From NCBI GenBank assembly GCA_964540755.1, contig CAZIOB010000045.1:1-64000 (forward strand): a DNA stretch of 64,000 nt. Direction: 5' to 3'. Each line of letters starts with the position of its first letter. Position 1 is the first letter of the stretch. Under the pieces are notes generated by a model. That model saw nothing but the letters and a program-made list of their open reading frames with translations, was not told the origin of the DNA and did no database searches. The position numbers and the translations under genes are program-made. Of the stretch, positions 52,351-61,183 are shown in pieces. This stretch comes from JAAYJR01 sp964540755. Its GTDB lineage: Bacteria; Bacteroidota; Bacteroidia; Bacteroidales; Prolixibacteraceae.

Positions 52351-53016
52351 TTAAATATTCATAAATTTCATAAACTGATCATATCTGTCCCGGTAAAGAT
52401 CGTTCAACATTGAATGATCCAGATAAATACTTTTAATATTATAATCATATCTTTCAAAAGCTTGTATTACAGAGGAAAGATCTTCCTTATCAAGTTTTAG
52501 CACGATTTCCAGATTATTGGATCCTGTAATCCGGTTAACAAAGAGGCTGAGAATTTTGGTGTCATTATTTTCTACAATCTGACTGATCCGGGCCATCGAA
52601 TAGTCGTTTACATTTACATCCAGCACAATTACGCCGCCTACCTCCTGGAGTGATAAATACCTGGCAAACCTCCGGGCAAGGTCATAATGTGAGATAGCTC
52701 CCAGATAATCATGTTCTGCGTTCAGCACCGGTATGACACTCAGCTTTAATTTATACATTAAAGATGCCACTTCAAAAATATGTTGATTCTCATGAACATG
52801 AGTAGTATCAAGGTTTCCTGCTTTTTTTTCTATTGGTTCTTTCAGTAAATTGAGATCATATATATATTTGTCTGATATTAATCCCACATATTGTTTCCCG
52901 GTAACCACAGGCAGATGGGATACCCTGAAAACATCCATGAAATTAAGCACTTTTTGTCCCTTTTCGGTACTTTTTACCGATGGTATTGATTTTGATATTA
53001 ACTTTACTGCCAGCAA
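52351..53016 (-). CDS. CBS-domain protein
   Basis: A 221-residue protein with two CBS motifs in the first half: VSHLPVVTGKQYVGLISDKY and LSVIPVLNAEHDYLGAISHY with DLARR. The C-terminal part resembles ACT-like regulation domains. There is no ATG in the first codons; the TTG at 53016 gives MLAVKLISKSIP, which aligns with the normal MLAxxLIS start of the family, so I take it as a real TTG start. The role is unknown, perhaps adenylate sensing. It is divergent from pdxJ with 55 bases between. Confidence 0.82.
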   Translation of the reverse strand: MLAVKLISKSIPSVKSTEKGQKVLNFMDVFRVSHLPVVTGKQYVGLISDKYIYDLNLLKEPIEKKAGNLDTTHVHENQHIFEVASLMYKLKLSVIPVLNAEHDYLGAISHYDLARRFARYLSLQEVGGVIVLDVNVNDYSMARISQIVENNDTKILSLFVNRITGSNNLEIVLKLDKEDLSSVIQAFERYDYNIKSIYLDHSMLNDLYRDRYDQFMKFMNI

Positions 53017-53071
53017 TTGTTTATTCTTATTTTTTAAAAATTAAAATTATATTCTCAAAATATAAAACGTC

Positions 53072-53791
53072 ATGACAAGACTTAGTGTAAATATAAACAA
53101 AATAGCAACATTGCGAAATTCAAGAGGAGGAAATATTCCAAGCGTAAAGGAAGCTGCCGTTAAATGTCAGGAATATGGCGCCCAGGGGATTACTGTTCAT
53201 CCAAGGCCTGATGAAAGGCATATAACCCGTAAGGATGTTTATGAAGTAAAACCTTTGATATATACTGAATTTAACATTGAGGGATACCCGTCTGAAGATT
53301 TTCTGCAAATGGTTACCGAGGTAAAGGCAGATCAGGTTACACTTGTTCCTGACAAGCATGATCAGCTTACCAGTGATCACGGATGGGATACATGGGAAAA
53401 CCTCACTTTTCTTAAGGAGATAGTTGAAAGGTTACATGAGAGCAGAATAAGGGTTTCAATTTTTGTGGATCCGGATCCTGTTCCCATAGAAGGAGCTGCT
53501 GAAACGGGAGCTGACAGGGTGGAGCTTTATACTGAGCAATATGCGCGGCTTTACCCGTTAGGACGTGACAGTGCTGTTGGCCCCTTTATCGAAGCGGCCC
53601 GTGTTGCAATGAAAATCGGACTTGAAGTAAATGCCGGGCATGATCTTAACCTTGATAATCTTCATTTTCTGAAACTTAATATCCCTGATTTAAAAGAGGT
53701 ATCCATTGGCCATGCACTGATTTCAGATGCTATCTACCTTGGAATGGAGAATACAATTCATAAATATCTTGATTGTCTGAAAATGGCTTAA
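53072..53791 (+). CDS. pdxJ: Pyridoxine 5'-phosphate synthase
   Basis: A 239-residue (beta-alpha)8 enzyme with LSVNINKIATLRNSRGGNIP at the start, GAQGITVHPRPDERHI, ETGADRVELYTEQYA and AGHDLNLDNL, the PdxJ signatures. The phosphate-binding and 1-deoxyxylulose-phosphate-handling residues in HPRPDERHI are intact. It makes pyridoxine phosphate for vitamin B6. It is divergent from the CBS-nadK pair and one base from the following hydrolase gene. Confidence 0.95.
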   Translation: MTRLSVNINKIATLRNSRGGNIPSVKEAAVKCQEYGAQGITVHPRPDERHITRKDVYEVKPLIYTEFNIEGYPSEDFLQMVTEVKADQVTLVPDKHDQLTSDHGWDTWENLTFLKEIVERLHESRIRVSIFVDPDPVPIEGAAETGADRVELYTEQYARLYPLGRDSAVGPFIEAARVAMKIGLEVNAGHDLNLDNLHFLKLNIPDLKEVSIGHALISDAIYLGMENTIHKYLDCLKMA

Positions 53792-53792
53792 T

Positions 53793-54596
53793 ATGAAACT
53801 TTTTTACAGAAAAGAGGGGGAAGGGACCGTAATTATAATTATTCACGGCCTTTATGGTTCATCCGATAACTGGCTGACTATCGGGAAGAAATTAGCTGAA
53901 AAACATACTGTCTATATGATAGACCAGAGAAATCACGGCCGTTCACCTTTTAGTGAAAGCCATACTTATGATGATATGAAAACCGATCTGGCAGAATTTA
54001 TTGAGAATCATAATATTGAAAAGGCCACACTGCTGGGACATAGTATGGGAGGTAAAACGGCAATGTGGTTTGCAGCAGATTATCCTGAGAAAGTAGAAAA
54101 ACTGGTTGTTGCTGATATAGCTCCGAAAAATTATTTAGAATCGCATGAAAAAAATCAGTTTAATATGCATGTAAATATTCTTAGAGCTATGCAGGAACTT
54201 GATCTGGAAAGTGCCAAAAAGCGAAAAGATATTGAGTCGGTGTTTGCGGGACAGATAAAAAATGAAAAAGTCAGAAAATTTTTGCTGAAAAATGTGACAA
54301 AGGACAAAAAGTCAAAAAAATTTAAGTGGCTTCTGAATGTGGATGTGTTAAAAAATCATCTGGAAGAAATTGTCGGGGGCGTGAACATTGAGTGGCTGGT
54401 GGACAGAATACCGATAACTGCTTACCCTGTTATATTTATAAGGGGCACGGAATCGGATTATGTCCTGCCGCAAGATGAAGAACTGATAAAGAAAATTTAT
54501 CCGGAATCAAATATTGTAGATATCAGCGGGGCCGGACACTGGCTGCATGCTGAGAAGCCCGTGGAATTTATGAAGGCTGTTCTCATCTGCTGCTGA
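53793..54596 (+). CDS. Alpha/beta-hydrolase (YbfF-like)
   Basis: A 267-residue hydrolase with the oxyanion IIHGLYGSSDNW, the nucleophile elbow LLGHSMGGKTAMWFA (GHSMG), RNHGRSPFSESHTYDDM, IRGTESDYV for the acid region and GAGHWLHAEKPVEF for the catalytic His. The triad Ser-Asp-His is complete. Homologues are YbfF-type acyl esterases. It starts one base after pdxJ, so it is likely co-transcribed. It converges on malQ. Confidence 0.9.
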   Translation: MKLFYRKEGEGTVIIIIHGLYGSSDNWLTIGKKLAEKHTVYMIDQRNHGRSPFSESHTYDDMKTDLAEFIENHNIEKATLLGHSMGGKTAMWFAADYPEKVEKLVVADIAPKNYLESHEKNQFNMHVNILRAMQELDLESAKKRKDIESVFAGQIKNEKVRKFLLKNVTKDKKSKKFKWLLNVDVLKNHLEEIVGGVNIEWLVDRIPITAYPVIFIRGTESDYVLPQDEELIKKIYPESNIVDISGAGHWLHAEKPVEFMKAVLICC

Positions 54597-54599
54597 TTA

Positions 54600-56084
54600 T
54601 TACCGGTTATATTTTTGGGTTATCTTTCTGAGAAATTCTTTGTGTCTTTTTTTTAGCTGATCTTTTTGAAAGCGCCATATCCAGTTGCCCGTATCAATGG
54701 CCGGGGTGTTTAGCCGGGCTTCGGAGCCCAGCATTAGAAGGTCCTGCATAGGTATTATAGCTGTTTGGGCGCAGGACGACCATATAAGCCCGATACATTT
54801 TTTCAGTCTATGTTTTTTACCCCTTCCCAGATATTTTTTTGCCATCTCCTTTTCTTTTCTTTTAATACTCCTGAGCCATCCCATGGTAGTATTATTATCG
54901 TGTGTCCCTGTGTAAGCAATGAACCGGGGAGTGTAATTATGCGGAAGGTGTTTATTTTTTTCATCGGAAGTAAAAGCAAACTGAAGCACTTTCATTCCGG
55001 GAAGGTTGAGATCATCCCTCAGTTTTTCCACTTCAGGGGTTATTTTTCCCAGGTCTTCCGCTATCAGAGGAATATCCCTGATTTGATGCTTTAGTTTCTT
55101 TAAAAGTTCAAATCCTGCTGAAGGAACCCATTCCCCGTTTATCGCTGTTTTTTCTCCTGCAGGTACTGACCAGAATGCTTGCAGTCCCCTGAAATGATCT
55201 ATTCTCAGTAAGTCAAAAAGATCCAGGTTGAAACGCAGTCTTGACAGCCACCAGTGAAATTTTTGATTTTTCAGCTTTTCCCAGTCATATACAGGATTTT
55301 CCCAAAGTTGTCCTGTTTCACTGAAATAATCGGGAGGCACACCCCCGATGTTTATTGGATTCAGATCTTCATCCAGCTGAAAGATGCCGGTATTTGTCCA
55401 TACATCTGCACTTTCATGCAGAACATAAAAGGGAAGGTCCCCCATAATTGATATGCCATTTGAGTTAGCATATTCTTTAAGTTTAAACCACTGCCTGAAA
55501 AATAAAAATTGTACGAATTTGTTATAGGATATATCTTCAGACAGAAGGTTTATATATTTTTTCAGTGATCTTTCTTCCCTGAATTTTAAACTATTTTCCC
55601 ATTTAAGCCAGTCGGCTGTTTTAAAATGTTCTTTTGCCGACATGAACAGGGAATAATCATCTATCCACCAGCTGTTATCTTTCAGGAATTGCTGATACTC
55701 TTCTTCCAGGGTTTTATTGCTTATATTTTTGAAATTCAAGAATGACTTTTTCAAGAGAGGCAATTTCCATTTTTTTACTTTTTCAAAGTCAATATATTTA
55801 TCAGGAAAGCGGGGTATATTTTTAAGATCCTCCTCTTTTAGGAGGGAGTTTTCTATCAGACTGAAAAGATCTATCAGCAGGGGATTGCCTGAAAATGTCG
55901 AAAAGCATTGGTAGGGACAGTTATTTTTCCCGGGTTCACCCAACGGAAGTATCTGCCATATTTTTTGTCCTGCTTCTCTCAGGAAATCTACGAACCGGAA
56001 AGCATTGACCCCGAGGGTCCCTATACCTTCTGCCCCCGGAAGAGAGGTTATATGGAGAAGCAATCCGCTATTCCTGCCAGCCAT
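54600..56084 (-). CDS. malQ: 4-alpha-glucanotransferase
   Basis: A 494-residue GH77 enzyme. It begins SGLLLHITSLPGAEGIGTLG, has the catalytic segment LLRIDHFRGLQAFWSVPAGE (nucleophile Asp), PLIAEDLGKITPEV (acid/base Glu) and AYTGTHDNNTTMGW (third Asp). This short form lacks the N-terminal carbohydrate-binding modules of plant-type DPE2. It disproportionates maltodextrins. The first 17 bases overlap the end of the Gfo/Idh/MocA gene, so both are probably one transcript. Confidence 0.93.
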   Translation of the reverse strand: MAGRNSGLLLHITSLPGAEGIGTLGVNAFRFVDFLREAGQKIWQILPLGEPGKNNCPYQCFSTFSGNPLLIDLFSLIENSLLKEEDLKNIPRFPDKYIDFEKVKKWKLPLLKKSFLNFKNISNKTLEEEYQQFLKDNSWWIDDYSLFMSAKEHFKTADWLKWENSLKFREERSLKKYINLLSEDISYNKFVQFLFFRQWFKLKEYANSNGISIMGDLPFYVLHESADVWTNTGIFQLDEDLNPINIGGVPPDYFSETGQLWENPVYDWEKLKNQKFHWWLSRLRFNLDLFDLLRIDHFRGLQAFWSVPAGEKTAINGEWVPSAGFELLKKLKHQIRDIPLIAEDLGKITPEVEKLRDDLNLPGMKVLQFAFTSDEKNKHLPHNYTPRFIAYTGTHDNNTTMGWLRSIKRKEKEMAKKYLGRGKKHRLKKCIGLIWSSCAQTAIIPMQDLLMLGSEARLNTPAIDTGNWIWRFQKDQLKKRHKEFLRKITQKYNR

Positions 56085-57168
56085 TTGTTGTATTTTTTCT
56101 GAAGGCCGACAGATGGTCAGCTGTTTCGCGGACTATCCGCTGAACTGCAAGTCCGTGTTCTATGCCGGGACGGAAAGTATAAGGATCATCTTCCGTAAAG
56201 AATAGATAGTGAGCATGAACCAATGAGCGAAGCCACCCCGGAGGCACATGTACCGATGGAAAATTGGTTATTGGCTTATAGCTGCTGTTGACTATCTGTT
56301 TTACCCATTGATATGATCCTTCATCATAGTATTCAAAGTACCCCGGATTTTTCGAAGAATATCGTAACGCACCTTTGTCGGCATATATCTCAAAACAACT
56401 AAGATCGCCTGTTCCCGAGCTGATACGGCTTGCTGAGATTGTGCCAACAGCCCTGGTTCGGGGATCAAAGAGAGTAATTGTACTAAAAAGATCAGAATCG
56501 TAAGGAACATCAGGGAATGCTCCACCCTGTAAAGCAGCGGTGATTTGCATGCCCTCCCCGATAAAGGCTGTAATCAGGCTTATACCATGAGAGCCCAGAT
56601 CAGCCATAGCACCTCCATCAGGAGCAGGAGTCAGCCTGTTTAATTTCTTTTTGCGATAGTCTGACTGAAGATAGTCGCCGTGGTAATATTTCAGGTCAAA
56701 ATGAACAGGATTGCCAAGTTTACCTGATTTCCAGAACTGCAGAGCCTCACGGACGGAAGAAGTTTGTAAGTACTGGAATCCTACCTGTATCTTAGCTGAA
56801 GTATTCTCAGCCAGCTTTTTCATTTGCTGCTCTTCTTCAAAGGAGCTGCATACAGGTTTTTCAAGATATATATAGCTTACATCCGGCATTTGCAGCGCAA
56901 GCTTAAAATGTTCGAAATGAACGCTGTTGGGGCCCAGAATGAAAACAGCATTGACCTTTTCGTTTTTAGCGAAATCTTCAACAGTTTCTGCTGAGGCGAA
57001 CCCATATTTCTCTGCAAATGCTTCACGGCTTTCCTTTCTGGCAGAAGTTACTGATTCAAAGACCAGTTCAGGAACAGTGTCGTAGTAATATTTTAATGCC
57101 TGAATTGAATAAGCATGAGCCTTTGCTATTGAGCCCGCTCCCATAAATCCCACATGAATTTTGTGCAT
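56068..57168 (-). CDS. Gfo/Idh/MocA-family oxidoreductase
   Basis: A 366-residue NAD(P)-dependent enzyme. The Rossmann turn is VGFMGAGSIAKAHAYSI, the substrate-domain hallmark is YIYLEKPVCSSFEEEQQM (EKP), then VGFQYLQTSSVREAL. PAPDGGAMADLGSHGISL holds the catalytic-type His region. It oxidises or reduces a sugar or inositol derivative; the substrate is unknown. The gene comes before malQ with overlap, which might link it to glycan metabolism. A 346-base gap precedes it. Confidence 0.88.
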   Translation of the reverse strand: MHKIHVGFMGAGSIAKAHAYSIQALKYYYDTVPELVFESVTSARKESREAFAEKYGFASAETVEDFAKNEKVNAVFILGPNSVHFEHFKLALQMPDVSYIYLEKPVCSSFEEEQQMKKLAENTSAKIQVGFQYLQTSSVREALQFWKSGKLGNPVHFDLKYYHGDYLQSDYRKKKLNRLTPAPDGGAMADLGSHGISLITAFIGEGMQITAALQGGAFPDVPYDSDLFSTITLFDPRTRAVGTISASRISSGTGDLSCFEIYADKGALRYSSKNPGYFEYYDEGSYQWVKQIVNSSYKPITNFPSVHVPPGWLRSLVHAHYLFFTEDDPYTFRPGIEHGLAVQRIVRETADHLSAFRKNTTNGWQE

Positions 57169-57514
57169 ATATGTTTTTTGTTTTATTTGTGTTATATCCC
57201 GGAGCTTTGTGCTGAAGAATAATTTTATAGTTTATATATGGCCCGGGTTATAACATAACTTATAAGTCGTAGCAACAATCAGAGTTCAAAAATATAATTT
57301 ATTTTATTAAGAACAGAGGATTTTTTTGAAGATAAAAAATTGTTTCAAGGTTAATTTTTTGGTGAAATTTAATTTATCAGTTTGAAGATAATAAAAAGAG
57401 CGGAGCCGGTTGATCGTTATTTAACGAAAATCCGACTCCGCCTTTGTCTGAAAACAACTTCGCCTGGAAGATTATTTTACAACTAACTGGTATTGATAAA
57501 ATTGAAAGATAAGT
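57169..57514. other. Intergenic region between the MocA-family and NigD-like genes
   Basis: AT-rich. Apart from the terminator at 57400-57441 I see no coding or regulatory feature. Confidence 0.4.
57400..57441 (-). terminator. Intrinsic terminator after the NigD-like gene
   Basis: GCGGAGCCGG (57400-57409) pairs with CCGACTCCGC (57432-57441). The one non-Watson-Crick position is a G-U pair only in minus-strand RNA, which fixes the orientation. An inner CGTT/AACG pair extends the hairpin and a T-rich tail follows on the minus strand. Confidence 0.8.
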
Positions 57515-58246
57515 TTAATTGTTTTCACTGTAATTGTAAACATTTTCATATTCAAACAAATCACCATTGTAATCTTTACAGGTAACCCTGAATGCTACGG
57601 AATCCAGTCCTTCAATCTGCAATTTCTCCAGGTTAAAAGATACGTAAGCAGCATATGGAATGTCTTCAATATCGCCATTATCATTATGACGTAATTCCAG
57701 CTCAACCGGCTGGTCTAATTCTGTCAGTGTGCCGGGCTCTTTTACAAGATTTATATAATGTATTTCATAACGGCCCCAATATTTAATTTCGAAATTCAGC
57801 AGACTGTCAGTCAGCCAGCAATCTCTTACTATGACAGGATCATTGCCAATACTGTCCTGATTTTCAGCAGTTATATCAATTATGCCTTTTTTAAGGATTT
57901 TTTGAACTGAGTTTACCCTGATATAGTACTCTGTTACTTCTCCGTTCTCATCTGCATCATCACCAATAATGGTGTAGTTGATCAAAATCCTGTCACCCGT
58001 TTTCAGCCTGGATTCAGGATCATCTGTTCCGTAATAGTACCAGGGCCGGTAATAACCTGAGGCAACAGGTATAAGAATATTTCCATCGTCGAGGATTATC
58101 TTATATTCTAATGGATCCGAACTCGTTTCTTCCAGCATTCCGAATGCTACCCACATCTGGTCAAGGGAATATCCATCGTCATCTTTAAGACATCCTGCTG
58201 CTAAGACTGATAAACCAAATAATACTCCAATAATGTATTTTTTCAT
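57515..58246 (-). CDS. NigD-like lipoprotein
   Basis: A 243-residue lipoprotein with Cys19 (LAAGC). It follows the NigD-like order: an N-terminal beta domain with RLKTGDRILINYTIIGDD, the central EYYIRVNSVQKILKKGI, and a C-terminal domain with NFEIKYWGRYEIHYINLVKE and SFNLEKLQIEG. NigD-like proteins are Bacteroidota surface or periplasmic lipoproteins of unclear role. A strong terminator follows it. Its upstream region carries block A and block B of the shared module. Confidence 0.82.
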   Translation of the reverse strand: MKKYIIGVLFGLSVLAAGCLKDDDGYSLDQMWVAFGMLEETSSDPLEYKIILDDGNILIPVASGYYRPWYYYGTDDPESRLKTGDRILINYTIIGDDADENGEVTEYYIRVNSVQKILKKGIIDITAENQDSIGNDPVIVRDCWLTDSLLNFEIKYWGRYEIHYINLVKEPGTLTELDQPVELELRHNDNGDIEDIPYAAYVSFNLEKLQIEGLDSVAFRVTCKDYNGDLFEYENVYNYSENN

Positions 58247-58269
58247 TTGTTTAAAATTTTATAATTATT

Positions 58270-58394
58270 CTTGTAAATAAATTAATTTAAAATTTGAGAA
58301 CTTATGAAACTATTCCCTGATTTCATCATGAAGGCAAGGCACTTCGTTCCGCAAATTATTTTTTAATCATATTTTGTGATTAAAAAGAACATGC
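58270..58394 (-). repeat. Shared upstream module, copy before the NigD-like gene
   Basis: Block A at 58270-58298 (CTTGTAAATAAATTAATTTA, then AAATTTGAG) and block B at 58361-58394 (TTTTAATCATATTTTGTGAT, then AAAAAGAACATGC). Block B here holds a clean inverted repeat, TAATCA (58364-58369) and TGATTA (58377-58382), separated by seven bases, a plausible dimeric operator. Confidence 0.6.
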
Positions 58395-58507
58395 TTGTCT
58401 CATGGCTGAATATTTTTTTATTATTATATTACAATGATCATAAGAAGATATAAAGGGTTGCGTTGGCAATAGAAAAAATTATTATTTTTTGTTTTGTCAA
58501 ACTTAAT

Positions 58508-58523
58508 TGGCACAACAATTGTT
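58508..58523 (+). promoter_or_regulatory. Sigma-54-like site before the thioredoxin gene
   Basis: TGGCACAACAATTGTT has a perfect TGGCAC -24 element and correct GG-N10-G spacing, but GT rather than GC at -12. The start codon of the thioredoxin gene is about 130 bases downstream. It could be a weak sigma-54 promoter or a chance match. Confidence 0.35.
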
Positions 58524-58655
58524 ATTCATATTTGGATATATATAAATAAATACATATTTTTAGGGTTTATATCGAAATGCTTTATCAGCCTGCTAAAAGG
58601 TTTGAAGTTATATATCAAATTATTAAGAAATATTTTAAAAAATTTTCGAGAACAT

Positions 58656-59180
58656 ATGAAAAAATTATTATTTTATTCGGGTGTCGCATTGTTTTTACTA
58701 TCTGGTTTAGTCAGTTGCCATGCAAAGAACGACAGCAGCAATAATGCGGCTGAAAAGGCCGTACCGTTTGAAAAAGTTTCACAGAATGTTAATAGTACCG
58801 GGGGCGCAGTTAAATTAACCAAAGACGTATTTCTTCAAAAAGTCTGGAACTACGTGGAGTCACCAAGGGAATGGAAATATAAAGGTGAAAAACCTGCACT
58901 GATTGATTTTTATGCTGACTGGTGCGGCCCGTGTAAGATTGCTTCTCCGATACTTGAAGAGCTTTCAAAGGAATATGCCGGTGAGATCATAGTATATAAA
59001 GTTGACACCGAGGTTGAAAGAGAACTGGCATCGGTATTCGGAATAAGAGGTATTCCTGCCTTTTTATATATACCAATGAATGGAAAACCCCTCATGATGT
59101 CAGGTGTAGCAAGATCAAAAGAGGAGACAAAAGCAATGTTTAAAACAAATATAGATAAATACCTGTTGGCCACAGAATAG
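58656..59180 (+). CDS. Thioredoxin-domain lipoprotein
   Basis: I place the start at ATG 58656 (MKKLLFYSGV), giving a lipoprotein signal with Cys21 (GLVSC); the longer frame from 58494 lacks any signal and is AT-rich leader. The thioredoxin core shows LIDFYADWCGPCKIA (WCGPC at 89-93) and RGIPAFLYIP with the cis-Pro. The protein is 174 residues and anchored outside the cytoplasm. It probably reduces or isomerises disulfides of exported proteins. Its divergent partner is the NigD-like gene. Confidence 0.88.
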   Translation: MKKLLFYSGVALFLLSGLVSCHAKNDSSNNAAEKAVPFEKVSQNVNSTGGAVKLTKDVFLQKVWNYVESPREWKYKGEKPALIDFYADWCGPCKIASPILEELSKEYAGEIIVYKVDTEVERELASVFGIRGIPAFLYIPMNGKPLMMSGVARSKEETKAMFKTNIDKYLLATE

Positions 59181-59338
59181 TATAAGTATATACCTTTTTG
59201 ATGACTGCATAATTGTTATTGCGCTATGCCAGACTGTAATCTTTCTTTTGACTAAGACTTCCGCCTTACAGATTCAGGTTAATTTTTTTTTAAAACTTAT
59301 TCAATAGTATAGTTTCAACAGTAAAAAGAATCCTGATT

Positions 59339-60715
59339 CTACACCATGAAAAGGTCTGACAGGATTTTTATAAGTTCATCAGGGGTTACCAGTTTCTGTT
59401 CTCCTGTCCCCATATTTTTCAGGGTTAGCTTATCAGATTTTATTTCGTTTTCACCTGCAAGGATCACAAAAGGTATCTTTTTCTTGTTGGCATAATTCAT
59501 CTGCTTTTTAATTTTCGCCCATTCAGGATAAATTTCTGCGTTTATTCCTGATTTGCGAACTTTTGTAAGTAATGGAAGAGAGTATTCTTCTTCTTTTTCA
59601 CCGAAATTGATAAACATTACTTTTGTACTTTCTGAATACTTTTCAGGGAACAGATTAAGTTGTTCAATCACTTCATATATTCGTTCAGCGCCAAAAGAGA
59701 TGCCTACGCCGGATACTCCGGGTAATCCGAATATCCCTGTAAGGTCATCATAACGGCCTCCTCCGCATATACTTCCTATATTGACATCTTCAGACTTAAC
59801 TTCAAATATAGCGCCTGTATAGTAGTCAAGTCCCCGCGCCAGCGACTGGTCAAACTCAACTAAATTCTGAAGCCCGGTTTGATTTATATAACGGTAGAGT
59901 GTTTTTATCTCATCTATTCCTTTAATGCCAATTTCTGAGGATGCCAGCAACCGTTCAAGTTTTTCTGTCTTTGATAAACAGCCGCCCTTCATTGCCAGCA
60001 AGGGCTGAAGTTTTGATATAGCCTCTCCAGATACACCCCTGGCAGCCAATTCCCTGTTAACATTTTCAAGTCCTGTTTTTTCCAGCTTGTCAATTGTAAC
60101 CGTGATTTCATTTATCTTGTCAGGTTCCCCGATGATCTCTGCTATTCCTGCCAGGATTTTTCGATTATTATATTTTATTGTAGTTTTAATTTTCAGACGA
60201 TTGAAAACATCATTGATTATCTGTATAAGTTCTGCTTCATTTAAAATGCTGTTACTGCCTATTATATCTGCATCGCATTGATAGAATTCGCGATAGCGGC
60301 CTTTTTGCGGACGGTCAGCCCGCCAAACAGGCTGTATTTGATAACGTCTGAACGGGAATACAATATCATTTCTGTATTGTGCAACAAACCTTGCAAAAGG
60401 AACGGTAAGGTCATATCTCAATCCTTTCTCTGAAACCGAAGGGGTAATCCTGACGGAATTTCTTTCAAGCAAAAATTTTTCAGGAACATTTTTTAAGTAA
60501 TCGCCTGAATTCAGAATCTTAAAAAGCAGTCTGTCCCCTTCCTCGCCATACTTACCCGTAAGTGTGGATAAATTCTCCATAGCGGGTGTTTCTATTGGCT
60601 GAAAACCATATAAACGGAAGACATCTTCAATAATGTTGAAAATGTAATTTCTTTTAACTACTTCATCAGGGGAAAAGTCCCTTGTCCCTTTTGGTATGGA
60701 AGGTGTTTCTGCCAT
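59339..60715 (-). CDS. hisS: Histidyl-tRNA synthetase
   Basis: A 458-residue class II synthetase. Motif 1 lies near GFQPIETPAMENL, motif 2 is VWRADRPQKGRYREFYQCDA, the histidine-specific loop is FDQSLARGLDYYTGAIFEV, and motif 3 is GVGISFGAERIYEV. The anticodon-binding domain occupies about 365-455. It charges tRNA-His. It is transcribed leftward with no close operon partner and converges on the thioredoxin gene. Confidence 0.96.
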   Translation of the reverse strand: MAETPSIPKGTRDFSPDEVVKRNYIFNIIEDVFRLYGFQPIETPAMENLSTLTGKYGEEGDRLLFKILNSGDYLKNVPEKFLLERNSVRITPSVSEKGLRYDLTVPFARFVAQYRNDIVFPFRRYQIQPVWRADRPQKGRYREFYQCDADIIGSNSILNEAELIQIINDVFNRLKIKTTIKYNNRKILAGIAEIIGEPDKINEITVTIDKLEKTGLENVNRELAARGVSGEAISKLQPLLAMKGGCLSKTEKLERLLASSEIGIKGIDEIKTLYRYINQTGLQNLVEFDQSLARGLDYYTGAIFEVKSEDVNIGSICGGGRYDDLTGIFGLPGVSGVGISFGAERIYEVIEQLNLFPEKYSESTKVMFINFGEKEEEYSLPLLTKVRKSGINAEIYPEWAKIKKQMNYANKKKIPFVILAGENEIKSDKLTLKNMGTGEQKLVTPDELIKILSDLFMV

Positions 60716-61183
60716 TTTCCGGATTATTTCTGTTACGACCGCAAAAATAAGTAATTATAACCGGTATTATAAAAAAAATATAAAATGAATGTAATTTATT
60801 GAGAATGGGTTTATTTAAAAATATAGCAGGGTCCCCTCTTAATATTCATTCAGGTGATAAAGATATTGAAGGGAATAACTATAACTGTTTTTTTATAGAT
60901 TTGAAACAAATTTTTAGTAAATTGAAAGCGGCAGTGAGGGATTTATTTCCCTGGGGTAAGAAAATTTAAACCCTGATATATAGAGGGACTCAGAATAAGC
61001 TGGTAATGTTCATGTTAGTTATGGTTATTGATTACACAACCCGGCCATAACAAATTTGTGTCCAAAAAAGTATTGACTTATGGGTATAAGAGTCAGTTAA
61101 ATAGTAAATTTGTGCCGAAAAAAAATATAATATTAAATAATTATAACCGGTATTTATAAAATTATCGCTGATTATAATATAAA
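60716..61183. other. Intergenic region between hisS and the GNAT-like gene
   Basis: No gene. TAAATTTG at 61105-61112 fits the -7 consensus and may serve the GNAT-like gene, 71 bases before its start, though no TTG is at the right -33 distance. AAATTTGTGTCC and AAATTTGTGCCG, each followed by six or more A's, form a 55-base-spaced direct repeat (61052 and 61107). Confidence 0.35.

Larger units (their letters stand above)
58247..58655. other. Divergent regulatory region between the NigD-like and thioredoxin genes
   Basis: Contains block A (58270-58298) and block B (58361-58394) of the dispersed module and a sigma-54-like site at 58508-58523. An in-frame extension of the thioredoxin ORF runs back to 58494 but is AT-rich leader, not coding. 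No separate gene. Confidence 0.45.
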
